Of a stretch of DNA of 64,000 nt, positions 7,431 through 15,680 are shown piece after piece. Within the stretch, counting starts at the first letter, position 1. Every line of letters begins with the position of its first letter. Origin of the DNA: a bacterium (GTDB taxonomy: Bacteria > Verrucomicrobiota > Kiritimatiellia > CAIKKV01 > CAITUY01); assembly GCA_037143175.1 (NCBI GenBank), contig JBAWZF010000001.1, forward strand, positions 42,199-106,198, in the 5' to 3' direction. The notes below the pieces were generated by a model, which saw only the letters and a list, made by a program, of their open reading frames with translations, ran no database searches and was not told the DNA's origin. Position numbers and translations under genes: made by a program.

Positions 7431-9826
7431 GGGATTTTATTTCTGAAAAGAATGTGAATTCTCACCTGTTTCCCCTGTGAGTAATTGAAGCCGGTGATGA
7501 TATCCAGCGTTTCAATTCCGGGGGTACGAAAGACTTCTAATTGCGGCATCAGTCTGGCCTCGGTTACTACTAGAATGCCGGGGCCTGCTTCGGCGGCCCA
7601 CTTAGGTAGATCTGGCCCCTCAAGCGGGGTTATAGGGCTGCGCCCCAGATAGAAATTAAGGCTCGGTTCTCCATAGCCACAGGTCGCTACAGGCGTCATG
7701 GGGGCACTGTTGAGTTGAATGATTTCCGCGATCAGGGGGGACAATTTCAACCGCTCGATAGCTGGAAGCAGGAACAGGCTGGCGGAAAGCAGGATCACCA
7801 TCATGCCGCCCCCGAGAACGCTCGCTACATACTCATGACGGGCTTTTCGGTAATAATGACAGGCCACTCCAGTCATTGATAAAAACACAGCCCCCAATAT
7901 CGTAGCGGGGACCCGAATGCTGTAAAGGGGCATTTTGGCCATGACCCAAGGGGCAAGCATCAAGCCTAACCCCAGGGTCGATCCAATGGTAACGAAAAGC
8001 CTCAGGCCGATTTTTGCGGTTAGAGAGTTGTTCCCGGCGCGCCGCATACGGATTGCATGAGTGAGCCCCAAGGCTGAGGCTATCGCTAACGCAGGCCAGG
8101 CAGGAAGAATGTAATGCGGGAGCTTTGTGGCTACCACACTCATCAGAATAATGATCGGTGCCGCCCAACAGAAGAGAATGCGGATACGATCCTTCCCCTG
8201 ATCTGGCCATAAGGAGATTTTTGAGAAAACTCGCGGAAGATAAAGGATCCATGGGAAAAAGGTCAAAATCACAACGGGAACATAATAGAAATAAAATGCA
8301 AAAGATTTGCCGCCATGGCTTTCCATGGCCGTCAAGGATCGGCTAACGACATGTTTTCCAATGCCCATCCGCATAAACTCTCCATTCGTGGCCGCGTTTG
8401 CGGGCAGTCCCCAGGAAAGGAATAGGAGGGTGGAGGCAATAACGGCAAACACCAGCCAGCCCGCATAGCGCCAGGGTTTGAGGGCGCCATTGCGGGTGAA
8501 GATCATGATGGCAACCATCACGAATAACGGTACGACAAGCCCTACAGGGCCTTTGGTCAACAAGGCTCCGCTGAGTGATAGAATGAGTAGAAGGAGATGC
8601 CAGAGCCGGAAACCGTTCAACCAGGACAGCATAAATGCCGCAATGGCTCCTGTGATACAGGCAAGCAGCAGCGCGTCGGTCGTTGCCGCAGTTCCGCTAA
8701 CTGTCATCAATGGGGTTAGCATCAGGATAAGTCCGGCCCAAAAGGCGATTTTCTGATCGAAGAGACGGCGAGCAAGCCAGAACGTCAGAAGCACCGTAAT
8801 CAGCGTGGCAATGGGGGCCACCAGGCGGCAGGATAGCTCGGAGACCCCCAAGACCCGAACCGGGATGGACATGAGCCAATAGATAAGAATGGGTTTATCA
8901 GGGCGGAGTTGATTGTTAAAAGTGGGGAAGAGATAATTTCCTGATTCCACCATTTCTACAGTTGCCCTTGAGAAACGCGGTTCGTCTCGATCCCAGAGCG
9001 ATGATGCCGAGGTTAAAGACAGGTAGATGGTAAAGACCAGAAAGACGAGGAGGAAAAACCCCCTGACCGGATTTCCCATTATCTTCCTTTTGCGATACCA
9101 AACCGGTATCAGCCGGGCGAAAACCAGAAAGGCCCCGAGGGGACCCCAGACCCGGAGGAAATCGAGTACAAAAGGGGTGGCGCGAGCCCAGGACAAGTTG
9201 ACGAGAGAAAACAAAATAATGACACTCCCAATGATTACAAACCAACGGCGGCGTGGTTTCCACGGCCAGCGGCGGAGCACAGCCCCTGCGATGGCACTGG
9301 CGATGATTCCGCAAGCGACCCCCGCTAACACATCACTGGGATAATGCCGCCCATCATAAACCCGCCCTGTTGCGACTCCGGCGTTCAGTATGATGGCGAT
9401 GGGGGCGCCCCAGGGGGAGGTTGTGACAAGTGGCATGCAAAACGCAGCAGCAGTCGCTGCGTCTCCGCTGGGGAAGGAGTGACTGTTTTTGTAACCCGGT
9501 CGCTCACGCCCAACACCCAGTTTAAAAGGCCAGATTAAAACCGACATGATCAGGAGGGCCAGGATGATATGTGCCGCCCGTTTTCTCAGACCGCATATCC
9601 CTAAACCAGCGACAATGACGAGAATCACATCCCCCTTCCCGAAAGGCCGACAAAGATTCAATGCTTCCTGGAAGATGTGAATCTTGCCGACGCTTCTGGA
9701 AAAGGCCCGGATGGAATCCGAGAGGCTGTAGTCAAACGGGTAAATGATGACTGCCGCGGCCAGAAAGAAAAGGGCTGCCAGTAGAGTCGGGGCGTAATGA
9801 TGTTTTTTCGATAAGCACATGGGCAC
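7427..9826 (-). CDS. PAP2 phosphatase fused to ArnT-like (GT83) glycosyltransferase
   Basis: A 799-residue polytopic membrane protein that joins two enzymes. Residues ~1-190 are a PAP2 lipid phosphatase: KLGVGRERP (K102, R109, P110) fits KX6RP, and GRVYDGRHYPSD (R155, H161, D165) fits RX5HX3D, but the middle motif is PSGD, with D122 where PSGH has the catalytic His. Residues ~250-799 are an ArnT/PMT-type transferase with WDRDEPRF (D279-E282, metal/phosphosugar site), RPDKPILIYW and many helices. ArnT enzymes move sugars from undecaprenyl phosphate to lipid A or proteins, so the PAP2 part could act on the released carrier (inference). It is the third gene of a four-gene operon, 19 bases after the SPFH gene. 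Confidence 0.9.
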   Translation of the reverse strand: MPMCLSKKHHYAPTLLAALFFLAAAVIIYPFDYSLSDSIRAFSRSVGKIHIFQEALNLCRPFGKGDVILVIVAGLGICGLRKRAAHIILALLIMSVLIWPFKLGVGRERPGYKNSHSFPSGDAATAAAFCMPLVTTSPWGAPIAIILNAGVATGRVYDGRHYPSDVLAGVACGIIASAIAGAVLRRWPWKPRRRWFVIIGSVIILFSLVNLSWARATPFVLDFLRVWGPLGAFLVFARLIPVWYRKRKIMGNPVRGFFLLVFLVFTIYLSLTSASSLWDRDEPRFSRATVEMVESGNYLFPTFNNQLRPDKPILIYWLMSIPVRVLGVSELSCRLVAPIATLITVLLTFWLARRLFDQKIAFWAGLILMLTPLMTVSGTAATTDALLLACITGAIAAFMLSWLNGFRLWHLLLLILSLSGALLTKGPVGLVVPLFVMVAIMIFTRNGALKPWRYAGWLVFAVIASTLLFLSWGLPANAATNGEFMRMGIGKHVVSRSLTAMESHGGKSFAFYFYYVPVVILTFFPWILYLPRVFSKISLWPDQGKDRIRILFCWAAPIIILMSVVATKLPHYILPAWPALAIASALGLTHAIRMRRAGNNSLTAKIGLRLFVTIGSTLGLGLMLAPWVMAKMPLYSIRVPATILGAVFLSMTGVACHYYRKARHEYVASVLGGGMMVILLSASLFLLPAIERLKLSPLIAEIIQLNSAPMTPVATCGYGEPSLNFYLGRSPITPLEGPDLPKWAAEAGPGILVVTEARLMPQLEVFRTPGIETLDIITGFNYSQGKQVRIHILFRNKIP

Positions 9827-9845
9827 GGAGCTTAAGGCGGATGTT

Positions 9846-11525
9846 TTATTTTTGCTTATTCAACAATGAGGCTCCCCCCAGGTCCCCCAGTGAGGCTTTT
9901 GGGAGATCCGTCCACAGTGTACCCGGGCCTGAATGCAGGATGTTGATGCGTATATCCGAACGCAACGATCCCGCGAATTCCCATAGGCTGAAGGCGGTTG
10001 GGTCTCCGAATGCAACGGTTTTCATCTGTGAACCATGGGCACGCTGGCTTTCGACCACCTGCATGGAATCGGCTGCCGCTTTCCCCAAGGTGAGAACTTT
10101 GCTGGCCCTGAAACCCGCGGTTTCTTTGTCAATTTGGGACATCAGACGAAGGGTTTCCGCTTGAATCTCAGCCACCTGTTTATCCTGATCCGCCAAAATC
10201 TCCGCTTTCAGCTTCAAGGTTTCCTGGGCTACCTGGACACGTTTTTGATCGATCAACGACATTTCCGTATTCAGTTCGCCCTGCTTTTTGGCGGTATTCT
10301 GCCGTTCCTTATTCGTGAGATCCTGTTCGACCGCCACGCTGGCTTTTTGGATGGGATCCAGGATTTGCATGGGCACCTCCACATGTCGTATCAGGGCGTT
10401 ATGAGTAATGATCTTTTTTTCGTTGAGAGTTTTGGACAACGCATCCGTCATGTCCGTTTGGAATTTTTCGCGACCTTCGCCGACGATGAAATCCTTTGCC
10501 CTGTATTCGGAACCTTTATTACGTGAAATAGATAGAATTTGCGGCATGATGATTTTGTCGATCACAGCAGGGAGATCCCCGTAACTGCGATACAACCATG
10601 CAATATTTTCAGGCAGGAGTTCGAATTCCACGGTCATGTCGAGGCTGATCAAAAAGCCGTCTCGTGACGGAAACGAAACATATTCATTGAGAACGTGAAT
10701 ACCCTCGGCGGATTGTTGCTGTTGAGGGGGGGGTGACTTTTTGGATGCGACCGGCATGGCGCGCTGAGCCATTTGCGATTCTGCCTGCTGGTAGTAATCA
10801 CGTCGTTTGGCCGCCTGCTTCTCAAGCATTTTGTCCTGCAAGACATCCATGGCTGCATTTTGGGCTGAGATTTGCCCCTTGGTAATCACGGTACTACCTT
10901 CCTTACCCAAAAGAGAAACTTGATTGACGCCAATTTCCACAATATTGATTTGGAATTCTTTTGGATTAACGTAATACAGTCCTGGTTGAAGAATATCTGA
11001 CCGTACTCCCTTTTCACCCGTGACGGCAAAAGCTCCCTCAGGGGCCTGCTTGCCGGAAAGCGAAGTGATGATACCGACGTATCCGATCGGGATCACAACG
11101 GCATCTTCAATTGTGATCTCATAACCATAGGGATTGAGGCGGTAGGTGCCGGGCCCGAGAACACGGCGCCAGATTCCTTTTTGGGTTTCATTCGCCAAAA
11201 ATTCGCCCTGGGGCAATTCAGCGCCCACTTTGGCGGTCACAACACCGATTTTGCCTGGCAAAATTGTGGTAACAGGCAAAATAATCCGGTCAAACTCATA
11301 GGGATTCCGGAAATGGCGACCTTCGCCCAACACTTCCTCCTGAATTCCCATTTGACCTTGTTTTGCAAGAATTTCACCAGGAGGTAGGGCGTCTCCTGTC
11401 TTGGCCGTAATGACGGCCATTTGTTCAGGACCGACATAGAAACGGCAGAATCCCCATTCCCAAACAAAGACAACAAACATAACAACACCAAACGCGGCGG
11501 CAATCATCGGGGTGAGTGATTTCAT
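9846..11525 (-). CDS. SPFH (band 7/flotillin-like) protein with tandem N-terminal repeats
   Basis: 559 residues, anchored by one N-terminal transmembrane helix (~8-28). Three ~55-residue repeats follow (about 32-85, 86-143, 144-200), each with the pattern G-x-x-L-P-x-G-E-I-L-A ... K-G-I ... V-L-G-x-G-R-Y-x-x-N-P-Y. An Ala/Gln-rich linker (PPPQQQQ) leads to an SPFH domain (~270-400, FPSRDGFLISLDMTVEFEL) and a charged coiled-coil (~400-490). SPFH proteins form large membrane-bound ring or cage assemblies. This is a diverged paralogue of the adjacent upstream gene, to which it is coupled by a TAATG overlap; the two probably form a hetero-oligomer as HflK/HflC do (inference). Confidence 0.88.
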   Translation of the reverse strand: MKSLTPMIAAAFGVVMFVVFVWEWGFCRFYVGPEQMAVITAKTGDALPPGEILAKQGQMGIQEEVLGEGRHFRNPYEFDRIILPVTTILPGKIGVVTAKVGAELPQGEFLANETQKGIWRRVLGPGTYRLNPYGYEITIEDAVVIPIGYVGIITSLSGKQAPEGAFAVTGEKGVRSDILQPGLYYVNPKEFQINIVEIGVNQVSLLGKEGSTVITKGQISAQNAAMDVLQDKMLEKQAAKRRDYYQQAESQMAQRAMPVASKKSPPPQQQQSAEGIHVLNEYVSFPSRDGFLISLDMTVEFELLPENIAWLYRSYGDLPAVIDKIIMPQILSISRNKGSEYRAKDFIVGEGREKFQTDMTDALSKTLNEKKIITHNALIRHVEVPMQILDPIQKASVAVEQDLTNKERQNTAKKQGELNTEMSLIDQKRVQVAQETLKLKAEILADQDKQVAEIQAETLRLMSQIDKETAGFRASKVLTLGKAAADSMQVVESQRAHGSQMKTVAFGDPTAFSLWEFAGSLRSDIRINILHSGPGTLWTDLPKASLGDLGGASLLNKQK

Positions 11526-13027
11526 TATTTGACCTCCTTGACACTGGGAAGATAGGGCTGGAAGAGGGCTCCAAGCCCATCTCCCTGATCGGTACTCAAG
11601 ATGGAGTCGATACGGGGCCCAACCTTTTTTAAGAAAATGTAGCGGGCATAATTCAAGCCGTTACTAAAGGCCTGGACCTGGCTGGTGAGCACGCCTGCCT
11701 CTGCGACGTTCTGCATATTAACTACGGCGGCATCGGCGTTTGCTTTAAGCATGATTGCCTGGGCCTGGGCCGCAGCGGCCTCATTGTCGATCTTAGCCAC
11801 TTCCAGTTCCTGGTTGGCTTTGACGACGCGTACGGACTGCCCCTGCTGGGCGGCAATGACGGCACTGATGCGGGCAGTGTCGGCTGCGACCTTTTCGCCA
11901 CTTTGCTGGGCCAGCATTTCCTGTTTCACCAATTCTGCTTTTGACTTGGCCTGACCAATTTCCTGGTCATATTTCCGGCTTTCCTGAACCGCCACCTCCC
12001 GGTCGCGGATAATGCTCGAGATCTGTTCGGGCGGACTGATGTTGCGGATCAGTACCGATTTGATGGAGATCCCCCAGCTTTCACACGTGGTTTTAAGGTG
12101 GTTTTCCAGATCCCTTTGGAATTGTTGGCGTGTCTCGCCCACGATGAACGTTGTTGCCGGGTGCTTGCTTCCCTCAATGCGGCTGAAACCGCGGGCACGG
12201 GGAAGAATAATCTTTTTAATGATATCATTCAGATCACCGACACGATGGGTAAGTAAGGCGGCCTTATCTCCTATGATGGCGTATTCAATAGTGCCTTCGA
12301 CATCGACTCCAAAACCGTCCATGGTCAAAAAGCTGATCGCATCGGCGCCACTCATCTCGAAGCGCTGACTTTGCAGGTTCACCTCGGCCACGCTGACCAG
12401 GTACGGGTTGAGGTAGTAGGTTCCGGCATCAAGAATTTCCGGTAGTACGCCCTTCATTGTTTTTCCGACAAGAAACCCATTCGGTTTATTGGATGAGATT
12501 TTGCTAAGGACGTCATCTCCGATCAGGGAGGTCACAACGCCGGCATAGCCTGGCCGGATTTTAATGGCGTCAAATATATCGATCCGGTAAGCGTACGGGT
12601 TGATACGATATTTTCCGGGACTTAAGACGTCGCGAACAATGCCTTTTTCTCCGGGGCCAGCGATGATTTGATTTGGCGGAAGATCCTTGCCATAGAGGCG
12701 GGTCAAAACGCCCAATTTGCCTGCGGGAATATCGGTGATCCTGTATATCCGCCAGTCCCAGGAGTAGGGGTTTCTGAAATATCTCCCTTCCGAAAGCACA
12801 TCCAGTTGGATCCCTTTCTGGTTTTCGTTTTCCGCCAGAATCTGGCCACTGGGCAGATTTTCGCCTGTTTTATGAATCAAAATGGCGATTTCTCCGCTGT
12901 CCGGTTCAATCCGGCAGAAGTACCAATAGAAAACAGCTGAACCGGCCAGCAGGACCAGCGCAAAAATCGGAATAAATGCGGCGCGCATCATCGAAAACGA
13001 AGGGCCGCTGTCTGTCATTCTCATCAT
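11525..13027 (-). CDS. SPFH (prohibitin/HflK-like) protein with tandem N-terminal repeats
   Basis: 500 residues and the first gene of the operon. One transmembrane helix (~16-36) precedes three repeats like those of its paralogue; signatures are GRYFRNPYSWDWRI, GKYRINPYAYRIDI and GTYYLNPYLVSVAE. The SPFH domain (~225-355) includes SFLTMDGFGVDVEGTIEY. A long Ala/Gln/Glu-rich coiled-coil follows (~355-450). Start: ATG at 13025-13027 with AGGAG ten bases upstream; a second ATG follows directly and a third two codons later. The arrangement of repeats, SPFH and coiled coil recalls the order in eukaryotic major vault protein, although the membrane anchor differs. Its exact role is unknown. Confidence 0.88.
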   Translation of the reverse strand: MMRMTDSGPSFSMMRAAFIPIFALVLLAGSAVFYWYFCRIEPDSGEIAILIHKTGENLPSGQILAENENQKGIQLDVLSEGRYFRNPYSWDWRIYRITDIPAGKLGVLTRLYGKDLPPNQIIAGPGEKGIVRDVLSPGKYRINPYAYRIDIFDAIKIRPGYAGVVTSLIGDDVLSKISSNKPNGFLVGKTMKGVLPEILDAGTYYLNPYLVSVAEVNLQSQRFEMSGADAISFLTMDGFGVDVEGTIEYAIIGDKAALLTHRVGDLNDIIKKIILPRARGFSRIEGSKHPATTFIVGETRQQFQRDLENHLKTTCESWGISIKSVLIRNISPPEQISSIIRDREVAVQESRKYDQEIGQAKSKAELVKQEMLAQQSGEKVAADTARISAVIAAQQGQSVRVVKANQELEVAKIDNEAAAAQAQAIMLKANADAAVVNMQNVAEAGVLTSQVQAFSNGLNYARYIFLKKVGPRIDSILSTDQGDGLGALFQPYLPSVKEVK

Positions 13028-13179
13028 ATGTTGTGTACTCCTCTATTCTTTCAATGGAGCGGAGTTTAATGGCCTTGGCGTAAGGCGTCAATCTTTGCCG
13101 GAATGAATGTCTTCCATAAATCCTTGCGCCTAAGTATGAAGCTGGGGCATTCTGGGAGGACTAAGGGGCGATGTGACGA

Positions 13180-13914
13180 ATGTCAAAACAGAGATTGGAT
13201 ATCATTCTTGTTGAACGTGGGCTTGCCGAGAGCCGGGAAAAGGCGCGTCGCCTGATTCTTGCTGGTGCGGTGCGGGTGGATGGGCAGATGGTTGACAAGG
13301 CTGGCCGGCCTTGCGATGAGGAGTCCATTCTTGAAGTCACTGCCGCTGACAAGTTTGTCAGTCGAGGGGGCGGAAAACTGGACGGGGCCTTTGAATCTTT
13401 CAAGTTGGATGTGACCAGTAAAGTGTGTGCGGATATTGGGGCCTCTACCGGTGGTTTTACAGACTGCCTGCTCCAGCATGGGGCCTCACGGGTTTATGCG
13501 GTGGATGTGGGGAAGGGGCAATTGAACTGGCGGCTTCGGAATGATCCCCGCGTCATCGTGAAAGAAGAGCTTAATGCCCGCTATCTCTCACAACGTGACA
13601 TCCCTGAGCCCTTTCAGTTTGCCGTTATTGATGTATCGTTCATCTCCTTGACCCTGATTCTGCCGCCTGTTACAAAGCTGATTGAGCTGGGCGGACAAAT
13701 CGTTACCCTGATCAAGCCGCAGTTTGAGGCTGGGCGTGAGCATGTCGGCAAGGGTGGGGTAGTTCGCGACGCCGCTGTTCATGAGGCGGTGGTGGCGCGT
13801 ATCCGTCAGTTTGGGACACAGGAATTGCCATTGGAATGGCTCGGATTATGTGAGTCCCCGTTACGAGGCCCGGCCGGGAATATCGAATTTTTGGCCTGGT
13901 GGAGAAAGCTATGA
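13180..13914 (+). CDS. tlyA: TlyA-family rRNA 2'-O-methyltransferase (hemolysin A-like)
   Basis: 244 residues. The N-terminal S4 RNA-binding domain (~1-60) starts KQRLDIILVERGLAESREKA. The FtsJ-like SAM methyltransferase domain follows, with the SAM loop ADIGASTGGFTDCLL and VIDVSFISLTLILP, KPQFEAG and GPAGNIEF, all typical of TlyA. Characterised TlyA enzymes methylate ribose 2'-OH in 16S and 23S rRNA; the 'hemolysin' name is historical. The stop overlaps the start of nadK (ATGA). TlyA and NAD kinase are neighbours in many bacteria, which supports both calls. Confidence 0.93.
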   Translation: MSKQRLDIILVERGLAESREKARRLILAGAVRVDGQMVDKAGRPCDEESILEVTAADKFVSRGGGKLDGAFESFKLDVTSKVCADIGASTGGFTDCLLQHGASRVYAVDVGKGQLNWRLRNDPRVIVKEELNARYLSQRDIPEPFQFAVIDVSFISLTLILPPVTKLIELGGQIVTLIKPQFEAGREHVGKGGVVRDAAVHEAVVARIRQFGTQELPLEWLGLCESPLRGPAGNIEFLAWWRKL

Positions 13915-14765
13915 AAATTCTCGGAGTCATTGCCAATTGTGCGAAGGAAAAGGCACCCGCTGTTCTCGCACGGCTTCGTGTGAAGGCTGAGGAGCTCGGG
14001 TTGAAGTTGCTGCCTGATGCCGCGACCGCCAAGTTGATGGGCATCATATCGTCCGCGACACCCCGTGATGTGGTCCACCAGGCGGATACCCTCATGGTTC
14101 TGGGCGGCGATGGGTCGATGTTGCGTGCGGTGCGTGATCTTGAGGGGCGCGATATTCCCCTGATCGGGGTTAATCTTGGTGCTCTCGGATTTATGACGAG
14201 TGTCCCCGAGGATGAGCTTGAGAGGGCTTTGGTTTGTCTTGTTCAAAATCAGTATACAACCTCCCTGCGACTGATGCTGGACGCCTCGCTTTGGCGCAAC
14301 GAGGTCTCCATCGGAGGCTATCGCGCCCTGAACGATGTGCTCCTGACCTGTGGGGCCCGTGTGGGCACATTGCGAATGACGGTGGACGGGCAGGATGTGG
14401 GCGACTTTGTTTGTGATGGACTGATTGTGTCGACTCCGACTGGAAGCACGGGCCATTCGCTTTCGGCGGGAGGCCCTGTATTATTGCCAACGGCGCCTGC
14501 GGTGGTGGTGAGTCTGATTTGTCCGCATACGCTAAGTACGCGCCCCTTGGTGATTCCCAGTGACTCTTCGATAGAAATCAAGGTGGTGGAACGCGCTGTG
14601 GCGGCCATGTTGGCTGTTGATGGCCAGGTGGGGCAGCCGCTTGAAATCGGTGATACCGTACGCGTAAACCGCAGTCCGCATCGTGTCCGGTTTATCCATC
14701 TGCCCGGCTATGACTATTTTTCCGTATTACGTCAGAAGCTCCATTGGCGCGGCACGAACGTTTAA
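13911..14765 (+). CDS. nadK: NAD kinase
   Basis: ATP-dependent phosphorylation of NAD to NADP in the cytoplasm. Start chosen at ATG 13911, giving 284 residues, because GGAG (13901-13904) lies six bases upstream and the ATGA overlap with tlyA is classic; a GTG at 13899 in the same frame is the alternative. The key motifs are GGDGSMLRAVR (the GGDG metal/NAD loop), NLGALGFMTSV, and ALNDVLL (usually ALNE). The Gly-rich STPTGSTGHSLSAGGP matches the family's second conserved loop. The protein is of normal length for a bacterial NAD kinase. Confidence 0.94.
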   Translation: MKILGVIANCAKEKAPAVLARLRVKAEELGLKLLPDAATAKLMGIISSATPRDVVHQADTLMVLGGDGSMLRAVRDLEGRDIPLIGVNLGALGFMTSVPEDELERALVCLVQNQYTTSLRLMLDASLWRNEVSIGGYRALNDVLLTCGARVGTLRMTVDGQDVGDFVCDGLIVSTPTGSTGHSLSAGGPVLLPTAPAVVVSLICPHTLSTRPLVIPSDSSIEIKVVERAVAAMLAVDGQVGQPLEIGDTVRVNRSPHRVRFIHLPGYDYFSVLRQKLHWRGTNV

Positions 14766-14770
14766 ACGTT

Positions 14771-15436
14771 TTATTCAAACGCCAGTGTGCCGAAATGCCA
14801 GGGGAGATGGAAGTCCACTTTCCCAATGGTAGCCCAGGAATAATGACGGACCTGACTGTCCTTAGGATGATCTATGCGACAGAGATTCATGCGCCATTGA
14901 TCGCCTGGGCGCGGGGTAAGGGTGTCGGCCCCGATCAGTGATGTGAAAGGGATCGCGTATTCTGCAGTCCATCCTTTGGCGCCGGGCGTGCCCAGTTCTC
15001 CATCTACGAATACTGCTGTTTCCAACCCCTTGCAGGTATAGGCCTCAACAAACGAGGTAACGGCCCAATTCCCTCCATTCTCCGGGCGGCCATTTAGAAT
15101 GAAGGTGTCAAAAACCGTATTGAGCGGGTTGAGATTAATCTCGTAATATTGCCGCACTTTTCCTGAAGGGCAGAGGAACACTTCCACGCATTCTTCGCTC
15201 CAGACGGCAGCATCATGTTGGGTCAATGTGGCCCAGACATAGGAATCGACGCATGTGAAGCCGATATACAGATGGGTGTCTGAGTACAGCAGCTGTGCGG
15301 ATACGCGATCGGGGTGTGGCGTGCCGGTCACCGGGTCGGTCAGTTCCACTGTTTCAGCCTTCTTCCACTGTGGATCGTTCAGGCGGCCGGTGATTTTTAG
15401 AGGGGCAGGAATGTGGTGGCAGACACAGATGGGCAT
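14771..15436 (-). CDS. CBM9-like carbohydrate-binding protein
   Basis: 221 residues made almost entirely of one CBM9-like beta-sandwich (DOMON-type). Signatures are the opening KITGRLNDPQWKKAETVEL, LYSDTHLYIGFTCVD, WSEECVEVFLCP, YYEINLNPLNTVFD, WTAEYAIPFTSL and PGDQWRMNLCRID. No signal peptide is seen, so it may be cytoplasmic or exported by another route. Such stand-alone domains are common in polysaccharide-degrading bacteria and often accompany glycoside hydrolases; the divergent neighbours here are a SASA esterase and a GH52 xylosidase. Catalytic activity is not expected. It converges on nadK with only five bases between stops. Confidence 0.82.
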   Translation of the reverse strand: MPICVCHHIPAPLKITGRLNDPQWKKAETVELTDPVTGTPHPDRVSAQLLYSDTHLYIGFTCVDSYVWATLTQHDAAVWSEECVEVFLCPSGKVRQYYEINLNPLNTVFDTFILNGRPENGGNWAVTSFVEAYTCKGLETAVFVDGELGTPGAKGWTAEYAIPFTSLIGADTLTPRPGDQWRMNLCRIDHPKDSQVRHYSWATIGKVDFHLPWHFGTLAFE

Positions 15437-15680
15437 GGTGTCGTTGTTCCTTAAATGGTGTTGATTGTTCTTGAAAACATCACGCTATCAGATACCGTGA
15501 CGTGATTAATTTTATACAACTAGTCGCTGGCGGATGGGAAGTAGAAAAAAGAAATACCGATTCCATGAATGCAATTAATCACCCTAACCCAAAGGGTATG
15601 AGATTTTTTGCTGACAGTTTGACGGAATTGTTTTGAATCTGAAATTAATGCGCTGAAGTTACGGAAAAGGAATAGACCGA

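Noticed and set aside
14757..14770. Perfect palindrome AACGTTTAAACGTT at the nadK/CBM9 convergent junction
   Set aside because: No loop and partly inside the nadK stop; too short to call a terminator or protein site without comparative data.
15437..15680. Possible promoter TTGACG (15619) before the SASA esterase gene
   Set aside because: No -10 at acceptable spacing better than chance; left unannotated although a promoter is expected here.
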